In this document: one piece after another, positions 53,271 through 62,857 of the stretch
Numbering within the stretch: the stretch's first letter is position 1
Layout of the letters: every line of letters begins with the position of its first letter
Assembly: GCA_012295275.1 (NCBI GenBank)
Contig: CM022677.1
Location: 17,598,406-17,662,405, forward strand
Direction of reading: 5' to 3'
Origin: Chrysomallon squamiferum
Taxonomy: Eukaryota; Mollusca; Gastropoda; Neomphalida; Peltospiridae
DNA: 64,000 nucleotides
Translations under genes and position numbers: made by a program
The notes under the pieces: generated by a model
The model's input: only the letters and a program-made list of their open reading frames with translations
Database searches by the model: none
What the model was told of the DNA's origin: nothing

Positions 53271-53325
53271 TGGCTCTTAATGCTTCTGTAGCCGGGGGTG
53301 GGGGGGGGGTGGGGGCATCAGTTTG

Positions 53326-53339
53326 GCTCCCTCTGGTGA
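53326..53339 (-). promoter_or_regulatory. CTCF-like motif, second of a pair, minus orientation
   Basis: On the minus strand TCACCAGAGGGAGC matches the CTCF core at 12 of 14 positions. Being next to the stronger motif in the same orientation makes it more credible than a lone 12/14 match. It could also be just the product of a local duplication. Confidence 0.33.
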
Positions 53340-53600
53340 GTGGATCCTGGAGAGGAGGTAATTTGCTAGATGCTGTTATCATCCTGACAAAGATAATTTT
53401 TCAGTTTTCTTCTTGCTGTTCAGACAAACAAAGACATGGGTTTCATGAAACACTAAGCAGTTAATTAATACCAGATAATTCTGATTGTGTGGGTATTAAT
53501 GGGAGGTAACTAGAGATCATTGAAGTGTGTGCAATGGTGGGGTGGGGTGGGATAAGAGCTATCCTGGAATAAAGGTTATACAAACAATATTATAAACTTA

Positions 53601-53615
53601 AGTTTGTATATATCT

Positions 53616-53680
<65 letters not shown>

Positions 53681-54118
53681 GCTCTTTATTTTGTTATTTT
53701 CTTCTTGTAAAGCCTTCATTTTATGTTGATTGTGTGTCTGTGTGTTTAACTAAGAAATGTGTATGCAGAATGGAATTATAATGGAAGAAACAAGTAATAC
53801 ACGTGGCCATTTATCGTCAGTTAACAAATATATTAATCATTCTCCAATTCTAGCAAAACCAGGATGACTCGTAAAACACACTAATACATTGTTAAACAAA
53901 GAAAAACAATATTTACTACAATGTATTAATATTTCATTATATCAAAAATAGTAAAACAAATGTGAAACATGTTAATACAATGTTAATAAAACCAAAACAA
54001 GAGTTTGTATTACATAGTTAACACTTTGTTTTTTTTCTTATTAAGAATGTAAAGTCATTATTTAATTTTATTTTCAGATTTATTTTTATTTTAAAATGAA
54101 GAATTAACAGTAGATATC

Positions 54119-54149
<31 letters not shown>

Positions 54150-54223
54150 TTATTTATTTATTTATTATTATTATTTTTTATTTATTTATTTATTTATTTA
54201 TTTTATTATTATTATTATTATTA

Positions 54224-54265
<42 letters not shown>

Positions 54266-54401
54266 TTTAATTTTTAATTTTCATTAATCATTAAAATTAT
54301 TTATGCAGATGATTTCTGTGAGCAACAAACAGTCTTGTAAAAAGTAAATAGTTAACACATTTCAATTTATTTATTTTAATTATTTTTATTTTTAATTCTA
54401 G
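53601..54401 (+). other. End of intron 5: CT and ATT/TTTA microsatellites
   Basis: CT run at about 53618-53678, then ATT and TTTA blocks at about 54121-54262. The acceptor of core exon 6 is TTTTTAATTCTAG. No gene is seen. Confidence 0.9.
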
Positions 54402-54492
54402 GTATATTCCCCCAGTCCAGACGAATATCATCAAGATTCTCCGAGGTATCTGGGAAATTCTCCAAAAAATATGTACGGGGACTACTTCACAG
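54402..54492 (+). CDS. TCF4-like: E protein core exon 6, the junction exon for all isoforms
   Basis: A 91-nt exon, phase 0 in and phase 1 out, with a perfect GTGAGA-type donor. It encodes VYSPSPDEYHQDSPRYLGNS, then PKNMYGDYFT and a split codon. Vertebrate TCF4 has [20 protein letters not shown] followed by a Phe-Phe-Met-Gln-Asp-Gly ending, so Val-Tyr-x-Pro-Ser, Tyr-x-x-Asp-Ser-Pro and the final aromatic segment are conserved. In vertebrates this is the first exon shared by long and short isoforms. Here it is the first phase-0 core acceptor after all three internal start exons. It belongs to the disordered region between the NLS and AD2. Confidence 0.96.
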
Positions 54493-54876
54493 GTGAGATA
54501 ACGAGAGGTGTGTGGGTGGAAAGGTAGAGATATGTGTTTACCTGGTTCACTTTTTTTAAAAAGTATTTTTCTTAAACAATTTGTTGGCATGGTTTGGATC
54601 CGTTTTTTTTTTTATTCCATTTAAAAAAAAAAAGAATTTGCTGTTTTAGAAATTTAATCAACAAAATGTCTATATATTTGTATTGTTTCTTTAAAAAATA
54701 AATATAAAAGTAAAATGAAAAATAAATAAATTAATTAAGTTTTTTTAAACCAAAGAAAAAGGTTTTTGACTAAATGCAGATACAACTTTTTGTGATTTAA
54801 TATCTTAAAATTCAGTTATCAGAAGATATTTAGTGCAGTAATTTATTATTATTATGATTATTATTATTATTATTAC

Positions 54877-54928
<52 letters not shown>

Positions 54929-55401
54929 GAAAGAGTGAGTGTATGTGTGACAGAATTAAAATACTTTTTAAAAATTACATTAAATTCCATCCTTTAAAGC
55001 AAATCATTAAACCAATACTTTCTCTACACACAATCATATACACAAAAATATTTTCTATTTAATATTTATTATAAATCCAAAAAAAAAAAAAAAATGATAA
55101 TAATAATGATAATAAAAATAAAAAATATTCTTAATGAAGGGGAAAAAGAAAGAAAAAAAAACCATCAAAAAAAAAAAAAAAAATAATTTTTTTTTTTTTT
55201 TCCCAGTGAAAGTTAATCTATTTTTGTAAACGTGTTTGTTTTTCGCTGCCTGGTCTTTAAAACGAATTACATCGTGTAGTATTAGTTAGTCATGCTTTTG
55301 GCTAATCACTCTAAACTTCAAAACCTCGTGTTTTTCGCTTTGCTTGTACGAGTCTGTTTTGCGAATTAGCACAACTCATAAAACACCCGCGTGCTGCTCT
55401 G

Positions 55402-55453
<52 letters not shown>

Positions 55454-55479
55454 GCAAAACATGTGTTTTTCACATGTGT
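54493..55479 (+). other. Intron 6, first part
   Basis: T and A runs, an ATT block (about 54842-54928), A and T homopolymers (55079-55201), a low-repeat patch with CG words (about 55225-55400) and a CA run (about 55406-55448). No gene is seen. Confidence 0.85.
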
Positions 55480-56880
55480 GACTTTCAACAACAGTATTGT
55501 TAAACTGGTGTGGATGCAAGGATACATTTCAAATTGTAATTTCATTCAGAGTCTTAAAGGGACACTGTCGGGTTTTCAATCACTTAAATAAATCAGACAG
55601 TATTTGTGCCTTTAACAACAACAATAAATCAGTATACATTTTAGATTGTATTCTCATTTACTGTCTTAAAGGGACATTATCATGTTTTCAATCACTTAAA
55701 TAAATTTAAAGAAATCGGCTGTTATGGTAGACAGTATTTGTACCTTAAACAACAGTTGTCTTAACTTGTTGATGCAAGTATACATTTCAAATTGTATTCT
55801 CATTTACTGTCTTAAAGGGACATTATTGTGTTTTCAATCACTTGAATAAATTTAAAGAAATCAGCTGTTATAGTAGACAGTATTTGTACCTTTAACAAAC
55901 AAAATTGTGTTTACTTGTGGATGCATGTATACATTTCAGATTGTATTCTCATTTACTGTCTTAAAGGGACATTATAGTGTTTCCACATTTAAATAAATTT
56001 AAAGAAATCAGCTGTTATGGTAGACAGTATTTGTACCTTTAACAACAAAATTGTCGTAACTTGTGGATGCAAGTATACATTTCATATTGTATAGTCTTTC
56101 AGTTCATTAAAGGGACATTATAACTTTTTTAAATCATATAAATAAATTTAAAGAAATCAGCTGTTTTGGTAGACAGTGTTTATTTGGGGAAGTGAGGATA
56201 CATTTTAAATTGTATTTTTTTTACATAGTAATGGGATTTTTTTTATCTTATGAAAGACAGAAGACATTTCAAATTCTGTTTCCATTCAGTCTCTTAAAGG
56301 GGCAGTATCAGAATTGTTCCAGTTCTGATTTGTAGTAATTTTTCTAACTTGTGGAAGAAGCCAGTAGTATACTTTTCAGGCTAAAGGGTTTTATCACATT
56401 TTTCAAATCATATAATTGTTTAAAAATCTGTACATTCCTAAATATATTTTCATTCAGTGACTTAAAGGGGCATTGTCATTTTTTTTTCATTTCACATAAT
56501 TGTTTAAAAATCGGTGTACATTTCAAATTATATTGTCATTCACTGTTTTAAACAGGCCAGATAATTTTTTTTTGTTTCATATGAATATTTTAAAAAGAAA
56601 TATGTACATTAATACAATCATTTTCAAATCATAAAACACCATTTTTGTGTATTCTCGTCAACATAAAGGCAGTAACAGATATTGGTTGACTTTTTTAAAT
56701 GAATAAACAGTCATTTGGAGTTGTCTTTTCTTTCATTTTCTGAATCATTTTTCTTTTTAACTAGACATGAATATCTGAACAAATTTTTATAGTGTTAAAC
56801 TCATTGAATTGTGTGTGTACATTTCAAATTTTATTATCTTTAAGTGTGTTAAAGGGACGTTATAATTTTTTTTCAGTTCC
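55480..56880. repeat. Decayed ~145-bp tandem array, about eight copies
   Basis: The landmark CTTAAAGGGACATTAT or a variant occurs near 55554, 55671, 55814, 55964, 56105, 56296, 56462 and 56850. Copies also share AATTTAAAGAAATCAGCTGT, GACAGTATTTGTACCTTTAA and GTATACATTTCAAATTGTAT. The middle copies have 143-150 bp spacing; outer ones are truncated or expanded. No coding content and no terminal inverted repeats were seen. Confidence 0.85.
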
Positions 56881-57252
56881 CATGTGTAATAATAAAAATA
56901 TTGTATGACAGGGAAGCAAATATAATATTTCAAGTTCATTCAATGGTGCTATAATCTATTACAATAACATTTTAAACATGTTAAAACAGCAGTTTTTACC
57001 AAGCCATTTGAAGCTTTTTTCTAATTTTTCAACCTTAAAAAATACAATAATTATATAATAAAAAATATTTATTTAACTACAACCAGTCTTCCTCTCTTTC
57101 CAGTATTTAATACGAAATACTACAAAATGTGTTTGAAATAAAACAGTTTAAATCTGTTTTCTAGAAAGCTAGTAGTTTGAGTTTGAGATCATTGTTTTTA
57201 GTTAATTTTAAACAAACTGTTTGAAACTTTAAAAAACAAACTGGTTTGAATT

Positions 57253-57284
<32 letters not shown>

Positions 57285-57455
57285 CGATTAGAAAGTATTT
57301 TCTAACAATCTCTTAATATTTCTTTGAATGAGACTAAAGGATTTTATTTAATAAGTAACAAACTGAATGAAAGTATTTTTTAAAAAAAAAAGTTAAAATT
57401 TATTTGTTTGATTGAGAGACAATGAATTTATATTTTCAACAAAAAATTTTGAATT

Positions 57456-57494
<39 letters not shown>

Positions 57495-58115
57495 CCCTTA
57501 CAACAGTAAAACCATTGGCAACAAACAGAGCTGATTTAGTGGCTAGTCTCAATACTTGTCATAAAATATCTTTTACTGTTACTACTTCTAGCACTATTAC
57601 CACTACTACTACATTAGATAAATGAAAGTTTTGACCCTATTATACTACTACTACTACTACTATTACCACTACTAATATTTTTTAAACTACTACAATTTCA
57701 TTTGTTTACATATTGTTTTTTTTTTTTTTTTTTCATTTTATTTATTTATTTATTTTGTTATTTTTTTTTTTTATTGTTATTTATTTACTTTTTTTTGATA
57801 TATTTTTTATTTTGTTATTCATGTATTCATTTATTTATTTATTTCATTTTATTTATTTATTTCATTTTTTTTTTTATTTATTTTTATTTTTATTTTTTTA
57901 TTTATTTATATTATTTATTTATTTATATATTATTTTTTTCATTTATTTTATATTTATTTATTTATTTATTTATTTATATATTTCGGATTTATTTATATAT
58001 TTATTTACAGTATGTATGTGAGATGTATTGGTTTTCCAACAACTTGCTTACTTACTTCACTTACCCAACATCCATGTTACTTAGTGGATTTATTTATATA
58101 TTTACCCAATTTCAG
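56881..58115 (+). other. Intron 6, last part: T-rich and TTTA-rich sequence
   Basis: T runs at about 57256-57284 and 57457-57490, CTA-type words at about 57575-57675 and an irregular TTTA/TTTATTTT block at about 57713-58000. Long Phe/Tyr/Ile frames here are artefacts. The acceptor is TTACCCAATTTCAG. Confidence 0.9.
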
Positions 58116-58271
58116 AACATCATCATCACAGTTCAAATGGTGGAGACCCAGGGTCCTCCAACAACACACACACACACTTCACACACACACACACACAACA
58201 TCCACACACCCAGTGGATCTCATTACTCCACAGCACCCAACTACACCAACATGCATCATCCACACGAAATG
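58116..58271 (+). CDS. TCF4-like: E protein core exon 7, with a CA microsatellite inside the coding sequence
   Basis: 156 nt from the TTTCAG acceptor to a GTGAGT donor. Read in phase from exon 6, its start encodes EHHHHSSNGGDPGSSNNTHT, close to vertebrate GHHSSDPWSSSSGMN. But the phase-0 exit required by exon 8 needs another frame, whose end PSGSHYSTAPNYTNMHHPHE plus Met looks equally natural. The two frames meet inside a CA-rich stretch at about 58166-58200. One CA unit more, or two fewer, would restore a single frame, so a sequencing, assembly or allelic difference is likely. Alternatively, a second AG 16 bases downstream (exon from 58132) keeps frame throughout but loses the conserved HHSS start. 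Confidence 0.85.
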
Positions 58272-58274
58272 GTG

Positions 58275-58340
<66 letters not shown>

Positions 58341-59266
58341 ACACACACACACACACACACTGTCACACACACACATGCACACACACAGAGACAGACACAC
58401 GAACACACAGACACACACACACACACACACACACACAGGCTCTCCAGGACAGTGCTGGTCAAAAGTGACCAGTACTGTCCTTGACCATTTAATTTTTTAT
58501 TTCTGTCTGTGTAGTGTGTTCATCATTATTTATGTCATTAAAAAAATCGAAAAGATGATATCATTTGAAAATGATAAGATACACCTGTTTAATGATTTTA
58601 AATGATAAGATATATCATTTTTATTTCTGTCTGTATAGTGTGTTCATCATTATTTATGTCATTAAAAAAATCAATAAGATGATATCATTTGAAAAATGTT
58701 TAATGATTTATATCCTTTTTTAATGATTCCATTTAAAATTACAGGATATATGTATTTAATAATTGCCATTAAAAATACAGGATATACCTCTATAATACTA
58801 ATATTAAAAATACAATATATCATTATAATAATGTCATATAAAATGATAGGATATACCACTGTAATAATGCCATTAAAAAAAGATATAACTAAAATGATTC
58901 CATTCAAAATGATAGGATACATCTCTATAAAAGAAAAGAAAGAATAAAATCTATAGTGATAACATTAAAAATGATAAGATGTATCTCTATGACAACACCA
59001 TTCAAAATAAGATTACCTCTATAATTACACAGTTCAAAATGATGTAGGCAGAATTCAAAATAAACATGACAAGTATATTATTCAAAACATACCAGAATGC
59101 ATTAAAATACAATTTAATATAAAATACAAATTCACCATTCACCTTTTAAATGATTCATCATTCATCATTAGACACACACCCTTCAGCATCAAATTTCATC
59201 AGTCTTGAAATAAATATATCGTAAAAATTTGTAACTGAAATATTTGAATGCCTATTAATAATAATA

Positions 59267-59301
<35 letters not shown>

Positions 59302-59360
59302 AATAACAGTAATAATAATAATACTAATAATAGTAATAATAATAATAATAATAATACTAC

Positions 59361-59408
<48 letters not shown>

Positions 59409-59432
59409 CCTCTGACCTTTCACCTTTTGCAG
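58272..59432 (+). other. Intron between core exons 7 and 8
   Basis: A CA-rich block (about 58280-58438) begins within ten bases of the donor. A duplication of about 122 bp (TTTATTTCTGTCTGTGTAGT near 58497 and again near 58620) follows. Then comes an ~40-bp decayed array with GATAGGATATAC and GCCATTAAAAAT words (about 58700-59050). An AAT block (about 59252-59406) ends 26 bp before the exon. His/Thr and Cys/Val frames here are repeat artefacts. Confidence 0.85.
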
Positions 59433-59642
59433 GGCTACCACCCAATGTCACCCAATCAGGATGCAATGAACATGTCATCAGGTCTTCCCCCCATGTCAAC
59501 TTTCCGTGGTTCTTCCATGCCGGCCACATCGTCCGCGTACTCATCAACATCGCCGTCAGTGAACGGGACGGACATGCTTCCCAGCAGGCCGAGTCAGGGC
59601 TCCTCGCAGACCGGGGACGCGCTCGGCAAAGCTCTAGCATCT
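59433..59642 (+). CDS. TCF4-like: E protein core exon 8, AD2 region
   Basis: A 210-nt exon, phase 0 in and out, with a GTGAGT donor. Early residues GYHPMSPNQDAMNMSSGLPP are followed by MSTFRGSSMPATSS, a Ser/Thr-rich part with NGTD, and the terminal SSQTGDALGKALAS. Vertebrate TCF4 has SSLPPMSTFHRSG, a PPANGTD segment and an identical SSQTGDALGKALAS at the same exon border. The last motif starts the loop-helix activation domain AD2, which contacts coactivators. This is the best conserved exon in the window and settles the family. It is also the most GC-rich exon. The sequence at its 3' end, with the donor, is copied several times into the next intron. Confidence 0.99.
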
Positions 59643-60060
59643 GTGAGTAACATGTTTAGTCAAAGCTCTAGCATCTGTGAGTAACTTCTCTGTGTGTTCA
59701 GTGCAAAGCTCTCTGTGTGCATCTGTAGTATCTGTGAGTAACGTGTTTGTGTGTAGCATCAGTAGTGTGTTTAGTAAAAGCTCTAGCATCTGTGAGTAGT
59801 GTGTTTGTTCAATGCTCTAGTATTGTAATCAATAAGTACAGTCAGTTCTGTAGAATCAGCAAATACAGTCTTTGTGTTCTGTTTATTCAAAGCTCTAGTA
59901 TCTGTCAGTAATCTTTGTGTTGTTTGACAGCTCTAGAATTGTCATCTGTAAGCATATATTTAAAGCTTTATTGTCATCAGTAATTGCTCTGATATAATAA
60001 GTGTATTTAAAGCTTTAGCATCAGTAAGCACAGGCAAAAGCCTTAACATCAGTAAGTGTT
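59627..60060. repeat. Tandem decayed copies of the exon-8 end and its splice donor
   Basis: CAAAGCTCTAGCATCTGTGA, with the donor GTGAGTAAC, ends exon 8 and is repeated 34 bases later (59661-59685). Further decayed copies begin near 59703 (interrupted), 59775, 59888, 59927, 59970, 60009 and 60035, several still followed by a GT that could act as a donor. Use of the second donor would add 34 nt and shift frame to a stop shortly afterwards. The array therefore amplified from coding sequence plus splice site. Confidence 0.85.
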
Positions 60061-60307
60061 GTCATGGATACAGCATAAGCAACTTCTGACAGAGCTCTTC
60101 ATTAATAAGAACTGTCAAAGCACTTAACCTAATACTAGGGCTGCTTTATATTATTTTTCAATTCTGTGTGAAAATGTTATGACTGAGATCTTAAAGGTAT
60201 GTGTTTTGATTCATTACACAAATGTATTTTTTTAATTTTTTTTTTTTTTTATCAAGAAAAGAGGAAAAGAAATGCCAGGTTTTTTTTTTTTTTTATAAAT
60301 TTTTAAA

Positions 60308-60346
<39 letters not shown>

Positions 60347-61969
60347 TAAGACGTGTCACAAAAAAAAAAAATGGCTGATACAGAGAAACTTTCAAAAAGC
60401 AGTAAAAATTAAGATATGTGAAAAATATGTACAAAAAATAAAATAAAAATAAATTAAAAAAAGCAGCAGAGAGGAAACATTTGCTGTGCAAAGTGAACAA
60501 AAACTGCCATCTTGAGTTTAAATCAAGATTAAAAATTTCTCAAATCTGTTTCACATGGTCTGCACGTGCGAGGGATGAAATGCTCAGTCTGGCTAGGTTT
60601 TGCTGCTGTAATTAAAACAGTATGTCACAATTTTTTATTTTCTGGATCTCATAATTCTTCTTTTTTTTATTATTATTATAAATTACTTTTATTTTTTTAT
60701 AATAATTATCTGTTATCTCATAACATACAAACAAACAAATAAGTTGGATATAACAGCATTTTAATTATTAATTAGTTATTATGATAGTTACTAATTTCTT
60801 AGAATCAAGTAAAAATTTTTTTTTTTTTTTTTTATATGGAATCTTTTTAGCAGTCCATGTACTTCTGTGATTTAAAACAAACAAATTTTTTACATTTGAT
60901 GGTTAAAACATAAAACGAAAAATCATTTAATTTTTTTTTTAAATATTTATAATACATTTTCATTTGTAACAAATGAATGTGAAAACAACAAACAATAAAT
61001 AAATAACTAAATAACTAAATAAACTAAATAAATAAACTAATAAATACATACATACATACATATATACATAAATAAAAACAAATATTAATAATAATGCAAT
61101 AACAATCATAGGTAATAATAATGAATAACACATTTAAAAATGTATGTATGTATATATATATGTATTATATATATATATATATGTATGTATGTATGTATAT
61201 ATGTATGTATGTATGTATGTATATATGTATGTATGTATGTATGTATATTCAGTCTGTGCCAGTACTATTTTCTGCACAGCAGTCTTCACTAATGGAAACA
61301 AACCTAAAGTGGCACGTTCTAACAAGTCATTTTTTTAGTTTTTTTTCTTGGCTAACACACTCACTCGACAGTGGTAGTATTTTCTAAAAGATTTCACTCG
61401 TAAGAGATTCGCCTGCCGCAGGCCTCATAAATCCTCACTGCTTTCCATACACCTGCTCCCACTTTGAGATTCACAAGTCCTTTTTTGACAGCAGCTCTTG
61501 AAACTTTTACATTCTGCTGTCTTGTCTGGATAAATCATCACCAGTTGTGTGGAAAATATCACCAGTCGAAAAAAAAAAAAAAAAAAAAAAAAATGGCTGC
61601 TTTTAAATTTTTTTTTTTTTTTTTCTATTTTTTGTTCAGTGGTTTTATATAATGCAGTCTGATGTGAAGTAAAATAATGGTTTAAAAATATCTTTTTTTT
61701 TTTTTTTTCTTTTTTCTTTTGTTTTTGTTATGTATATTTTATTTTATTTTTTTTTTTTTTTTTTTTATTACTATTATTTTAATTGTTTAATATTTTGTTG
61801 ATAAACAGAAATGAAATTGGAGGATATTGATAATAATTTGTGTTTTATTAATTAATTAATTTTAAAGTTTTTTGTCAGTATTATAATAAATAGTGACGTT
61901 TAAGAACAGATGCATAATTAAAACAATTTAATTTATGTTTGTATAATGTCTTTCTAACAGCCTTAATAT

Positions 61970-62035
<66 letters not shown>

Positions 62036-62075
62036 GTTAATAATATAATAAAATAAAATCACTTTCTGTTTGTAG
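60061..62075 (+). other. Remainder of intron 8
   Basis: T and A homopolymers (60237-60250, 60308-60344, 61568-61593), AAAC/AAAT words, TATG/TA runs (about 61141-61248), a low-repeat patch (about 61250-61560) and a CT run (about 61972-62031) ending 44 bp before the next exon. No gene is seen. Confidence 0.85.
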
Positions 62076-62157
62076 ATATATCCTACTGAACACACCAGTA
62101 GTAGTTATGGTGGTTCTAATCCCTCCACCCCAGTATCATCTCCCCCTCCTATGTCAG
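62076..62157 (+). CDS. TCF4-like: E protein core exon 9, end of AD2
   Basis: An 82-nt exon between TTCTGTTTGTAG and GTGAGT, phase 0 in and phase 1 out. It encodes IYPTEHTSSSYGGSNPSTPV and SSPPPMS. The vertebrate equivalent is [20 protein letters not shown] with SPPSLS; fly daughterless has SSFGSNPSTPVNSPPPL. It continues the loop-helix AD2 begun in exon 8. Residues after the helix are conserved across animals. Exon borders match the vertebrate gene. Confidence 0.98.
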
Positions 62158-62281
62158 GTGAGTTGATTTTTTTATTCTTTTTAATTTTATTTTACTTTCT
62201 TGTTGTTATTATTATTATTTGGTTATTTTTTAAAATATGTTTATTCTTTATTTTAAATGTTTATTTTAACTGTTTATTTAC

Positions 62282-62320
<39 letters not shown>

Positions 62321-62777
62321 TTTTCATGTTATCATATATTTTATTTATTTATTGTTTATTAATTTATTAACTGTTTTGTTAGTGTGGCCTGTAAATGTAT
62401 TTTGTCTACATTGATATTTGTATTGTAATATTTCTATTATTATTATTGTTAGTAGTAGTAGTAATGTTATTTATTATTTTTTTATTATTATTGTTATTAT
62501 TATAATTATTATTTTTTTTATTATTATTATTAGTTATTGTTGTTTATTATTATTATTATTATTATTTCATTGTTATTATTATTATTATTAGTAGTAGTAT
62601 TATTAGTTCATTGTTATTATTAGTGTTATTGTCATTATTATTATTATTATTATTGTTATTATTATTATTATTATTACATTATCATCATCATCATCATCAC
62701 CATCGCTATTATCTGACCATAAACATAAACATCATTATCATCAAAATATATATTAATTTTTTATTTTTTTTTTCCAG
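62158..62777 (+). other. Intron between core exons 9 and 10
   Basis: 620 bp, mostly TTTA (about 62280-62322) and ATT (about 62430-62680) repeats, ending with an ATC run and a T-rich acceptor. No gene is seen. Confidence 0.95.
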
Positions 62778-62857
62778 CCAACCCGAACCCCCAGTGGCAC
62801 CGCCCCACAACTCAGAGTACAACATCCCCCCATTTTGAAAGTCATCTACATTCATTG
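62778..62857 (+). CDS. TCF4-like: E protein core exon 10, last exon in window
   Basis: An 80-nt exon that completes a split Ala codon and exits in phase 0 at GTAAGA. It encodes NPNPQWHRPTTQSTTSPHFE and SHLHSL. Vertebrate TCF12 has [20 protein letters not shown] ending in HSL, and TCF4 ends the same segment with EGPLHSL before the helix QSRIEDRLERLDDA. The Trp, the Arg-Pro, the Ser-Pro-aromatic and the final Leu-His-Ser-Leu are all shared, as is the exon border. The downstream repression helix, acidic region and bHLH domain are not in the window. Confidence 0.96.

Larger units (their letters stand above)
52391..53600 (+). other. Intron 5: low-repeat patch with GC-rich parts
   Basis: A 61-codon + strand frame at 52448-52633 has mixed composition but no recognised homology, poor splice context and AT-rich codons; I treat it as chance. 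52640-53560 is low in microsatellites, with several C and G runs (53033-53041, 53178-53200, 53293-53316) and the two CTCF-like motifs listed separately. It looks like a regulatory region more than like a gene. Confidence 0.55.

Noticed and set aside
57702-58484. 260-residue + strand frame
   Set aside because: It joins TTTA-repeat intron, exon 7 and the CA repeat after the donor. Only 58116-58271 is exon, and the Phe/Tyr and His/Thr runs are artefacts.
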